Shown here in pieces: positions 42,457 to 50,044 of a stretch of DNA of 64,000 nt. A program made the position numbers and the translations under genes. The first letter of the stretch is position 1. Each line of letters begins with the position of its first letter. This DNA comes from Flavobacterium sp. MDT1-60 (lineage in GTDB: Bacteria; Bacteroidota; Bacteroidia; Flavobacteriales; Flavobacteriaceae). The notes below the pieces were generated by a model that made no database searches, had not been told where the DNA came from, and was given only the letters and a program-made list of their open reading frames with translations. The stretch covers positions 2,294,001 through 2,358,000 of the forward strand of contig NZ_CP062159.1 of NCBI RefSeq assembly GCF_014844035.1, in the 5' to 3' direction.

Positions 42457-43089
42457 TTAATGTTTAAGCATATTATGTGCATAATGAATTCCTAAACCGT
42501 AAGAACCGCCATGTTTTTTCATTAAATTCGTTACCGGAACGTACGTTTCCTGACGTGCCCAGTCTCTTTGAAGTTCTAGTATATATTGGATAGAAGTTAT
42601 TGGTTGTGCGCCAACCTGAATCATTCTCTGAATTGCACGTTCATGAGCTTCGTTGCTTACATCTCCGCAGGCATCCGTGATTACATAAACTTCATAGCCT
42701 TCTTCAATTGCTGATAAAGCAGGGCCAACGATACAAACACCTGTCCATAATCCGGCAAGAACTAATTTTTGTTTTTTTGTTCCTGTAATGGCTTTATACG
42801 CTTTTTCGTCTTCCCAGGTATTCATTGTTGTACGGTCAATATATCCTGAAGTAGCAATTGGATAATATTCTTCAATTTCCGGGAAAACTGGTCCTGCAAA
42901 GCTTTCTTCAAAAACAGTTGTTACAATTGTCGGAACGTTGAAAATTTTAGATGCACCGCAAATAATGGCAACATTGTTACGTAATTCGCTTAATGCAATG
43001 CTTGTTGTAGCAAATGCCATTTGTCCTTCAAAGTCAATTAAGACTAAAGCGTGATTGTCCGGTGATAATAAGTTAGTGGATGGTTTCAT
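42457..43089 (-). CDS. Isochorismatase-family cysteine hydrolase (YcaC-like)
   Basis: The 210-residue protein carries the catalytic Asp in ALVLIDFEGQMAF (D19), and the nucleophilic cysteine in LAGLWTGVCIVGPAL preceded by a cis-peptide-like turn. YVITDACGDVSNEAHERAI is also typical of the YcaC subgroup. The substrate is unknown. It lies 11 bases after the small conserved gene at 43101. Confidence 0.88.
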   Translation of the reverse strand: MKPSTNLLSPDNHALVLIDFEGQMAFATTSIALSELRNNVAIICGASKIFNVPTIVTTVFEESFAGPVFPEIEEYYPIATSGYIDRTTMNTWEDEKAYKAITGTKKQKLVLAGLWTGVCIVGPALSAIEEGYEVYVITDACGDVSNEAHERAIQRMIQVGAQPITSIQYILELQRDWARQETYVPVTNLMKKHGGSYGLGIHYAHNMLKH

Positions 43090-43100
43090 AAAAATTGATT

Positions 43101-43418
43101 TTAATGGATTGAAAGTTTTCTTATCATTTCAGCAGAAACAGCGTCTGCATAGATTCCGAAAGCGCTCGTTAAAACACCTTTTATAGCATAAACTTCAGAT
43201 ATAATTCCGTATACTATATCTTCATCACCGGGATCTGTATCACCTTCAAAACGAAATAAATATTCAATTTTGAATTCTTCCGGAGACATAGTTTGTTTGT
43301 TATTGTTGTAACGAATACAGTTTTCATCAAGATTAAAGTTTTCGGTAAAACCTTGCTGATACAGCCATTGTAAAGCTTCTGTAACGGTATCAAAAGAGGG
43401 TTGTTGAAAAGAGTTCAT
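43101..43418 (-). CDS. Small conserved hypothetical protein
   Basis: The 105-residue protein (MNSFQQPSFDTVTEALQW) has no membrane segment. I recall similar small Bacteroidota proteins carrying the label phosphoribosylpyrophosphate synthetase, but no PRPP-binding motif is visible and I would not use that name. It is packed between two hydrolase genes and is surely part of their operon. Confidence 0.75.
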   Translation of the reverse strand: MNSFQQPSFDTVTEALQWLYQQGFTENFNLDENCIRYNNNKQTMSPEEFKIEYLFRFEGDTDPGDEDIVYGIISEVYAIKGVLTSAFGIYADAVSAEMIRKLSIH

Positions 43419-43492
43419 AGTTGAAAAATTTAAAAACTGCCTTTGTAAGGAACCATTAAAGGCAGTTTTGATTAATTTTAAGAAATTTCTAC

Positions 43493-44311
43493 TTATGCTT
43501 TAATAAAAGCCAGAATATCTTTATTGATTGTTTCCGCCTCTGTAGTCGGCATACCATGAGGAAAATCAGGATAAGAAATTAGTTTTCCATTTTTCAAAAG
43601 GGCTGCTGCTCTTGGTGCCTGTCCGAAAGGTACTATCTGATCATCTTCTCCGTGCAATACCAAAACTGGAATATCTAAACTCTTAAGATCTTCTGTAAAA
43701 TCTGATTCAGAGAAAGCTTTTATTCCTTCATAATGGGCTAATACTGATCCCATCATTCCCTGACGCCACCAATTGTGTTTAATACCTTCCTGAACTGTTT
43801 TTCCTTCGCGGTTCCATCCGTAGAAAGGTATTGGGAAATCATAAAAATACTGTGCTCTGTTTGATCCTGTACCTTGTCTGATTTCATCAAAAATAGCTAA
43901 TGGCACACCTTGAGGATTTGATTCATTTTGAATCATAATTGGTGTTACAGCACTAATAATTACTGCTTTTGCAATACGTCCCTTTCCGTATTTTGATGCA
44001 TAACGTATCACTTCACCACCTCCGGTTGAGTGACCTACGTGGATAGCGTCCTTTAAATCAAGGGCAGCTGTCAATTCAGCTACGTCTGCTGCATAAGTTT
44101 CCATATTGTTTCCTTCTGCACTTTGACCAGAGCGACCGTGTCCGCGGCGATCATGTGCAATAACTCTGTATCCTTGTTTTAGGAAAAACATCATTTGTGC
44201 ATCCCAATCATCACTTGATAATGGCCATCCGTGGTGAAAAACTATCGGCTGTCCTGTTCCCCAATCTTTGTAAAAAATTTCTGTTCCGTCTTGTACTTTA
44301 AATGTGCTCAT
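43493..44311 (-). CDS. Alpha/beta hydrolase, non-heme chloroperoxidase-like
   Basis: The 272-residue protein has the fold's oxyanion motif HHGWPLSSDDWD, the nucleophile elbow VGHSTGGGEVIRYA (Ser about 95), the acid in VLHGEDDQIVPF, and the histidine in FPHGMPTTEAE. HDRRGHGRSGQ is typical of the cofactor-free chloroperoxidase/esterase group. It begins a four-gene run and shares its promoter module with the dioxygenase gene at 28026-28964. Confidence 0.9.
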   Translation of the reverse strand: MSTFKVQDGTEIFYKDWGTGQPIVFHHGWPLSSDDWDAQMMFFLKQGYRVIAHDRRGHGRSGQSAEGNNMETYAADVAELTAALDLKDAIHVGHSTGGGEVIRYASKYGKGRIAKAVIISAVTPIMIQNESNPQGVPLAIFDEIRQGTGSNRAQYFYDFPIPFYGWNREGKTVQEGIKHNWWRQGMMGSVLAHYEGIKAFSESDFTEDLKSLDIPVLVLHGEDDQIVPFGQAPRAAALLKNGKLISYPDFPHGMPTTEAETINKDILAFIKA

Positions 44312-44412
44312 TTTTTTATGGTTTTAGATTATTAAATTTTAGAGTTAAATTTGAAAACTTGTATAGTGATTAAATCTATTTTTGATTTAAAAGCTGTTCT
44401 GATTTTCTTTTA

Positions 44413-44458
44413 CAAACTTACAGAAGGTGCAAAAGTCTATCGGTTAATCTAGATTAAG
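44413..44458 (-). promoter_or_regulatory. Promoter and CTAG-centred operator of the hydrolase operon
   Basis: On the minus strand the -7 box TAAGTTTG lies at 44413-44420. ATCGGTTAATCTAGATTAAG begins at 44439, 26 bases from the box edge, and holds the perfect palindrome TTAATCTAGATTAA. Sequence and spacing match the dioxygenase promoter at 29005-29050. Confidence 0.65.
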
Positions 44459-44652
44459 AAAAAAGTTAATCTCATACGCTGCCTGTTTAATATTTAAAGA
44501 CAACTGCTTTATTTCAGTTGTTAATTGTAATAATATTATTCATGTTTACATCTTTTAAATTAATAATTGGATGCCAGACATAAGCCAATGAATGTGCCGA
44601 AAGCAAAAGTTCCTTTGAATGAAAGGTTTATCGATTTATTCGGTTATTTTTA

Positions 44653-44670
44653 TTTACGATATATCGTAAA
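44653..44670. promoter_or_regulatory. Perfect palindrome TTTACGATATATCGTAAA, copy 2
   Basis: An 18-base perfect palindrome contains the 14-base core seen at 29161-29174 and is likewise followed by TTTATG. It lies in the 681-base gap between the hydrolase operon and the outer membrane protein gene. The rest of that gap carries the hydrolase promoter, the LytTR-type repeats at 44866-44895, and otherwise no gene I can support. Confidence 0.5.
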
Positions 44671-44865
44671 TTTATGACGCTGATTTTTTGAATGATATAA
44701 AAAGGTAACAGTATTTTCAATTATAGGTTTTGATTGATAAAAACGGCAACAAACTAAATGAGCCAACTGCTTATAATGCAAAATAGATTTATTATGTATG
44801 CATTAATTGATGTTATTTAATAGTATTGCTAAATCTACAACCAGTGCAGCTCTTAAAAAATGTGA

Positions 44866-44937
44866 TCGTTTCACCCCGAATTTTGTCCGTTTGAGCCAAA
44901 TTTTTAAAGGTTCTGTCAGTAATGCCTTTTATGTTTG
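44866..44937 (+). promoter_or_regulatory. LytTR-type tandem operator and promoter of the beta-barrel gene
   Basis: Direct repeats TCGTTTCAC (44866-44874) and CCGTTTGAG (44887-44895) are 21 bases apart. The -7 box TATGTTTG (44930-44937) begins 42 bases after the second CGTTTGA (44888). The DUF2141 promoter at 47718-47788 has the same words and the same two distances. LytTR regulators are known to bind direct repeats about two helical turns apart, and one is encoded between the two promoters. Confidence 0.65.
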
Positions 44938-44992
44938 CATCATAAAATTAAAAAAAGGCTATTGCCTGTTAACATTTAAAATATAGTAAATC

Positions 44993-45577
44993 ATGAAAAA
45001 TTTATTTTTGCTCTGCATTGTTCTGGTATCCTCAAGCGCTTTTAGCCAAAGTTTTTTTAACAGAATTCATTTTGGTCTTAAAGCTGGTGGTAATTACAGT
45101 GATTTTTACAATGCTGATTTCGATACCGACGGTCTCCCTGGATTTCATGCCGGTGCAATTGTTGCATTAGATATCAATAAAAACTGGTCTCTTCAGGAAG
45201 ATTTTTTGTACTCTACTCAAGGTGTTAAACTAAAAGGTGGATTCTCGGACGGAAAAGAACTGAAACTTTCTTATATCTCAGTGCCGATTGTCGTAAAATA
45301 CAAAACAGATTTTGGGCTGTATTTTGAAGCAGGTCCTCAAGTGGGAATTTTAGTTTCTGAAGATTTTAAAGAAATAACCAATGATGATTTTGCAGAAAAA
45401 ATTGATGCCGGTATGGTTGGCGGAATTGGTTATCAATTTTCGAAAGGTATTGGTATTGGAGCCCGATATTATATGGGATTAACGAATGTGAGTAAAATAA
45501 AATCAACGACTGTGAATACTGACTTTCAAAACCAAATGTCACAAGTCAGTCTTTTTATATTTTTTAAGGCGGAATAA
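44993..45577 (+). CDS. Outer membrane beta-barrel protein (PorT-like)
   Basis: The 194-residue protein has a signal peptide (MKNLFLLCIVLVSSSAFSQ) and an eight-stranded barrel pattern: HFGLKAGGNYSDFY, LQEDFLYSTQGVK, YFEAGPQVGILVS and GARYYMGLTNVS. This matches PF13568-type small barrels. The function is unknown. Its promoter suggests control by the LytTR regulator encoded just downstream. Confidence 0.85.
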   Translation: MKNLFLLCIVLVSSSAFSQSFFNRIHFGLKAGGNYSDFYNADFDTDGLPGFHAGAIVALDINKNWSLQEDFLYSTQGVKLKGGFSDGKELKLSYISVPIVVKYKTDFGLYFEAGPQVGILVSEDFKEITNDDFAEKIDAGMVGGIGYQFSKGIGIGARYYMGLTNVSKIKSTTVNTDFQNQMSQVSLFIFFKAE

Positions 45578-45599
45578 CTCTCTTTATAAACTAATAATA

Positions 45600-45631
45600 A
45601 ATAATACCGCCTGTAAGCAGGAGGTATTATT
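45600..45631 (+). terminator. Hairpin after the beta-barrel gene
   Basis: Arms AATAATACC (45600-45608) and GGTATTATT (45623-45631) pair perfectly, and the inner CCTG/CAGG extends the stem past one mismatch. The T tract is short, so termination may be incomplete. Confidence 0.6.
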
Positions 45632-45742
45632 TGTTCATCAAAATTATCAGACCAGTATTACTGTTTTTTTGTACTTTCCCTCAATTTTGAATAAGAAATT
45701 AAAATGAAATAAGGTTTGTATCAAAAAATGTAAACAACAATT

Positions 45743-46801
45743 ATGAACAACATCGCAAAATCTTTTTCTCCTTTTATTTTGAAGGAAATTTATAAAATGA
45801 ACGTTTTTTTGACGTTGTTAATATCTTTGATTGCTTTATTTTTCCTGATTCTTTTTAAGAATTCGGCTTCTTTGATTCTTTTTATGACCTTAAAAAGTCT
45901 GTTTTACATTTTTACGGTAACTTTTTCATTGTCAGCAATACTTGAATTTTGTTCTTTAAAGTTCCCAAATGATATTGTTCAGTTTAGAATCTGGCGTTAC
46001 GTAGCCAGCTTTTGTACCTCCATAATCCTTCAAATGTTATTATGGCCTTTTTTCGCCTACATGGCACATGTCGAATGGAGCCCTTATGATATTGAGCTTA
46101 TTATGACTTTTTTAATGGAAGCTGTTTTTATATCTACTTTAGTACTCCTTTTACAGGATTTTGCCATTTTAAGATTAGCTAAAACACAAACTGAACTCGA
46201 AAATTCAAGATTACAGCTTCGAACGGCAGAAGCTGAAAATCTGCTTTTGAAACAGCAGATACATCCTCACTTTTTATTTAATTCCCTCAATACCTTAAAA
46301 GCACTTTACAAAAAAGATCTTCTTCTTGGGGAGCATTATCTCATACAGCTGGCCGGATTTTTAAGAACTGCAGTAACGCTTAATGCTGCTATGGCTACCA
46401 CACTTGAGCAAGAAATCGATTTTTGCCAAAACTATCTTGAAATGCAGAAAATGCGTTTTAGCGAGGCTTTAGAATGGGATATTAAAATAAATAATCCGGA
46501 CATGCTCAAATGCAGTATACCCACTTTTTCTCTTCAGCCATTGGCCGAAAATGCCATCAAGCACAATAGATTTACCAAACAGCAGCCCTTACACATTAAA
46601 ATAGAACAAAAGGGAGCTTACATATTAGTATCAAATACAATGAATCTTAAAAAACACAGCGAAACTTCTTTAAAAAGCGGTCTTGCAAACCTGGCTGAAC
46701 GATGCCTTATTTGGTCTGGAAATGAGATTATAATACAAAACGATGGCGTTACCTTTACTGTAAGCTTTAAAATAAATACCGATGAAAATCATAATTATTG
46801 A
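45743..46801 (+). CDS. LytS/YehU-type sensor histidine kinase
   Basis: The 352-residue protein has four predicted N-terminal membrane helices (about 20-145; VFLTLLISLIALFFLILF, IILQMLLWPFFAYMA). A short coiled coil is followed by the His_kinase domain with the phosphoacceptor in QIHPHFLFNSLNTLKAL (about 172-188). LQPLAENAIKHN is the ATPase N box. Its 3' end overlaps the response regulator start by 20 bases, so the two are translationally coupled. Confidence 0.9.
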   Translation: MNNIAKSFSPFILKEIYKMNVFLTLLISLIALFFLILFKNSASLILFMTLKSLFYIFTVTFSLSAILEFCSLKFPNDIVQFRIWRYVASFCTSIILQMLLWPFFAYMAHVEWSPYDIELIMTFLMEAVFISTLVLLLQDFAILRLAKTQTELENSRLQLRTAEAENLLLKQQIHPHFLFNSLNTLKALYKKDLLLGEHYLIQLAGFLRTAVTLNAAMATTLEQEIDFCQNYLEMQKMRFSEALEWDIKINNPDMLKCSIPTFSLQPLAENAIKHNRFTKQQPLHIKIEQKGAYILVSNTMNLKKHSETSLKSGLANLAERCLIWSGNEIIIQNDGVTFTVSFKINTDENHNY

Positions 46802-47552
46802 AGATGAATCTCTTGTAGCGGAAGAACTTGCAGCCAGCTTGAAAAACTGCAGTGAGCAAATCGAAATCACAGCCTTATTGGGATCTGTTAAGGAAGCAGT
46901 TGCTTATTTCAAAAACAATCCGCAGCCAGATCTTATCTTTAGTGATATTCAGCTAGGAGATGGTCTTAGTTTTGAAATTATGCAAACCGTTCCTCTTAAT
47001 ATTCCAGTTATATTTTGTACGGCTTTTAATGAATATGCACTTGATGCTTTTAAAGCTAATGGTATAGAATATATTCTAAAACCCTTTAGTACTGAGGAAT
47101 TAAAAATGGCATTGTCTAAATTTCAAAACATGCAAAAGTTAATGAGCGGTCAGGTTGCCCAGCAGTACCAAAAGGCAATGGAAACAATCTCCAATCTTCA
47201 GCAGCCACACAGCGGTACTATAATGGTGAAATACAGAGATCGGCTTCTCCCTTTTACACTCGACAAAATCGCTTTGTTTTTTGTCGAAGCCGAAACCACA
47301 GTGATGCTGGCACATAATGGTAAAAGTTATGTCCTGACCGAAAGTCTCGAAGATCTGGAAAAAAGAACCAGCAGATTTTTCTTTCGAATGAACAGGCAGA
47401 TTCTCGTAAACCGCAATTCAATAGCTGATGTGACAGATTATTTTCCACGAAAGTTAAAAATAAACCTTTCATTTACATTCCATAAAGACATTTTTGTCAG
47501 CAGAGAAAAAAGATCAAAAGTATTGGCCTGGTTAGCAAACAAATCCTCGTAA
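46782..47552 (+). CDS. LytTR-family response regulator
   Basis: The 256-residue protein has a receiver domain (E7-D8, phosphoacceptor D55 in LIFSDIQLGDG) and a C-terminal LytTR DNA-binding domain (about 145-250; IMVKYRDRLLPFTLDKIALFFVE quoted as RDRLLPFTLDKIALFF, and FFRMNRQILVNRNSI). Direct repeats of the spacing expected for a LytTR dimer lie in front of the genes on both sides of this pair. Confidence 0.92.
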   Translation: MKIIIIEDESLVAEELAASLKNCSEQIEITALLGSVKEAVAYFKNNPQPDLIFSDIQLGDGLSFEIMQTVPLNIPVIFCTAFNEYALDAFKANGIEYILKPFSTEELKMALSKFQNMQKLMSGQVAQQYQKAMETISNLQQPHSGTIMVKYRDRLLPFTLDKIALFFVEAETTVMLAHNGKSYVLTESLEDLEKRTSRFFFRMNRQILVNRNSIADVTDYFPRKLKINLSFTFHKDIFVSREKRSKVLAWLANKSS

Positions 47553-47717
47553 AAAAGTAACTGGTAAAAGAAAAAACAATATAAATCAGCGTTTACAGAC
47601 TCCGTTAAATACTTTTAAGATCCAATCAAAAATTAGAATAAGCTATAGCTATTTTTTTGTAGACAGAGCTTTACCAATTATTAATTCTCTCCTAAAGCAT
47701 CTTTTTTCTTTACAAAA

Positions 47718-47788
47718 CGCTTCACCCGTAAAATTGTCCGTTTGACTTTATTTTTTATGTCTTTTAAGAAACTGCACCCTTAATTTCG
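47718..47788 (+). promoter_or_regulatory. LytTR-type tandem operator and promoter of the DUF2141 gene
   Basis: Direct repeats CGCTTCA (47718-47724) and CGTTTGA (47739-47745) are 21 bases apart, with TTGTCCGTTTGA shared exactly with the 44881 region. TAATTTCG (47781-47788), a one-mismatch -7 box, begins 42 bases after the second repeat, as at the beta-barrel promoter. Confidence 0.6.
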
Positions 47789-47815
47789 CAGTACAATATC
47801 TTAAAATTAAACATA

Positions 47816-48262
47816 ATGATTCAAACAAAAATCTCTTCAACAGTCTGCCTTACGGTCTCGACAGTCCTCTTATGCCTTTGCAGTTCCTACGGACAAAATA
47901 CCAATATTAAAATTTCGGGCATCCGTTCAGAAAAAGGTCAAATTATACTTAATGTATTCAAAAACAGCAAAGATTACGAGCAGGAAAAAGTCTCTAAAAA
48001 ATTAATCTTTGAAAAAAAAACATTCGATAACGGCATTATGAGTATTAATTGTGATCTCGATCCAGGTTCATACGGCATAACCATTATTGATGATGAAAAC
48101 AAAAATGGAGAACTTGATAAAAACTTCATAGGCATGCCCAAAGAAGGTTTTGGTTTCTCTAATTTCTTTATGGAAAAAATGAAAAAACCTGTCTTTGATG
48201 ACTTTAAAATCATGATAGAAAATCAAAACAACAAAATTACAATTAAGGTAAAATACATGTAA
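47816..48262 (+). CDS. DUF2141 domain protein, exported
   Basis: The 148-residue protein has a signal peptide ending LCSSYGQ (about 24) and one immunoglobulin-like DUF2141 domain: IKISGIRSEKGQIILNVF and YGITIIDDENKNGELDKNFIGMPKEGFGFS (quoted as DDENKNGELDKNFIG). The acidic DENKNGELD loop could bind calcium, which is my inference. The DUF4397 gene follows after 36 bases. Confidence 0.85.
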   Translation: MIQTKISSTVCLTVSTVLLCLCSSYGQNTNIKISGIRSEKGQIILNVFKNSKDYEQEKVSKKLIFEKKTFDNGIMSINCDLDPGSYGITIIDDENKNGELDKNFIGMPKEGFGFSNFFMEKMKKPVFDDFKIMIENQNNKITIKVKYM

Positions 48263-48298
48263 TACAATTATAACGAAGTAAACCCCAAAATTAAAATT

Positions 48299-48988
48299 AT
48301 GAAAACTAAAATCTTAATGAAATTGATTTCTTTTAAAGTAATCGCTGCAGCTGCACTGATAATTCTATCTTCTTGTGATAATAATGAAGTTGATCCTTTT
48401 GGTTCTGCACGCCTTAAAGTAGTAAATGCTGCACCTAACTCAGGGTCTCAAAAATTTGTTATGGCCAACATTCCCTATATTGGTAATCTGGAGTATTTGG
48501 ATCATTCGGTTTCGTATCACGATGTGGCTGTAGGGAACAATTTGGCGAGCCAGTTTAGAGATGAAAATGATAATGATTTGTATGCCAGTGAAGAACTAGA
48601 TCTGAGCGATGATAAAAGATATACCGTATATCTGACGGGAGAATCAAGAGACGATGCGGAAGTGAGACTCTACGAAGACAATATAAGTGCACCAGCCAGC
48701 GGAAAAGCCAAGGTGAAATTTATTCATTTAAGCAGTGGAGCCCCAGCTAATATTGATTTTCTTGATGCACAAGGCAACAATCTTGTTTTAAATGTTGCGC
48801 GCTACAGTCAAAGCAGTTATTCTGAAATTAATGCAGGTTCTTTAGGTATTCAGGTCCGCGGTACTGGAGGATCTGATAATCTGGCAACTTTGCCGGCCAC
48901 TAATTTTGATGCAGGAAAAGTCTATACTGTTTTTATTGCCGGATCATCTGCGTCAGGATATAAAATTGAACAGATTTCGCATAATTAA
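48299..48988 (+). CDS. DUF4397 domain lipoprotein
   Basis: The 229-residue protein has a lipoprotein signal peptide ending LIILSSCDNN (cysteine about 26). Repeated beta-sandwich units follow: LKVVNAAPNSGSQKF, VKFIHLSSGAPANIDF and YTVFIAGSSASGYK. The family is envelope-associated with unknown function. It is the second gene of the LytTR-controlled unit and ends at a strong hairpin. Confidence 0.82.
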   Translation: MKTKILMKLISFKVIAAAALIILSSCDNNEVDPFGSARLKVVNAAPNSGSQKFVMANIPYIGNLEYLDHSVSYHDVAVGNNLASQFRDENDNDLYASEELDLSDDKRYTVYLTGESRDDAEVRLYEDNISAPASGKAKVKFIHLSSGAPANIDFLDAQGNNLVLNVARYSQSSYSEINAGSLGIQVRGTGGSDNLATLPATNFDAGKVYTVFIAGSSASGYKIEQISHN

Positions 48989-48993
48989 AAATT

Positions 48994-49053
48994 AAAAGAT
49001 CAATACCTCTTAAATCTAGAATAATTTTAGATGAGATGTATTGATCTTTTTTT
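48994..49053. terminator. Bidirectional terminator between convergent genes
   Basis: Arms AAAAGATCAATAC (48994-49006) and GTATTGATCTTTT (49038-49050) pair perfectly, with a T run on the plus strand and an inner imperfect ATCTA/TAGAT stem. It lies between the DUF4397 and ECF sigma factor stops. Confidence 0.82.
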
Positions 49054-49105
49054 CTGAAAATATTTCATTGTCCTTTAAAAATTGTCCAATGTTTAAGTAA
49101 CCTAA

Positions 49106-49756
49106 TTACTTTGCAAGTTGTAAATCATCCTTTGCATGTTTAATAAAGAGATTTTTTTGTGGTAGCTGTTGCAGTTTCATACCAAAAAGTAAAAATAAAA
49201 AGCTTTTTATTTTTTCCTCTAAAGAAGATCGTAAAATCGAAAAGGCTTTGGTTATTTGTGCCTCGACTGTTTTTATTGAAACGTCAAGATGTTCTGCAAT
49301 TTCAATATTGGTTAAACCTTCTTTTTTGCTTAAAATAAAAACTTCCTTGCATTTTGGAGGAAGGCTTTGAATTTCTTTATTTACCACATTTATAACACGC
49401 TGCAAAGATTCGGAATCATCCTCTAAAACAATTGAATTTAACGCGTCATAATATGATTTTTCTAATGAAAATAAAGATTGATTTTTACGGTACAAATCAA
49501 TAAATTCATTGTACACTAATTTATAAAGAAAGCTTTTTATAGCATGATCTGATTTTAATCTTTCACGTTGTTCCCATACTTTTATGAATACATTTTGCAC
49601 GATATCTTCGGCATTGTAAATATTTTTTACAAGGCTGTTGGCATATACGCAAAGTTTATGATGGTAGCTGTCGATCAAATACGTATACGCTCTTTCATCT
49701 CCATTTTTTAGAGAATCAATTAGTATATCGTTATTGTTAAAATCTTCACTTTTCAT
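49106..49756 (-). CDS. ECF-type RNA polymerase sigma factor
   Basis: The 216-residue protein has region 2 (ICVYANSLVKNIYNAEDIVQ in approximate form, quoted as YNAEDIVQNVFIKVWEQRE) and region 4 (LPPKCKEVFILSKKEGLTN, IAEHLDVSIKTVEAQI). This is the FecI/SusCD-linked group of Bacteroidota. It is divergent from the FecR-type anti-sigma gene rather than in tandem with it. The 288-base gap between them should hold both promoters; I found no confident -7 pair there. Confidence 0.92.
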   Translation of the reverse strand: MKSEDFNNNDILIDSLKNGDERAYTYLIDSYHHKLCVYANSLVKNIYNAEDIVQNVFIKVWEQRERLKSDHAIKSFLYKLVYNEFIDLYRKNQSLFSLEKSYYDALNSIVLEDDSESLQRVINVVNKEIQSLPPKCKEVFILSKKEGLTNIEIAEHLDVSIKTVEAQITKAFSILRSSLEEKIKSFLFLLFGMKLQQLPQKNLFIKHAKDDLQLAK

Positions 49757-50044
49757 GGAAACAAATATATAAATTTATAGTTTTTATAACCTGAAATGGT
49801 GTTTTTTTTGCTAAAAACATCATTTTTTTTGTTTTCTATCGAATTTTATTACAAATAAAAAAGGCTTATAAAGGCAAAGATATATCAATTTATTTACTAA
49901 TTACATGTAATTAGTAGAGTTTTTGTTTTTTATATTGAGAGAAAATGATTCCAAAAAATAAAAAAATCATCAAAATGAAAAAAAGATTATCAAATTGTTA
50001 GGGTTTTGTTTTTTAGCTTCGTAATAATATTAAAAAAGAGTAAA

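Noticed and set aside
43101..43418. Label phosphoribosylpyrophosphate synthetase for the 105-residue protein
   Set aside because: The protein is a third of the required length and has no PRPP-binding motif.
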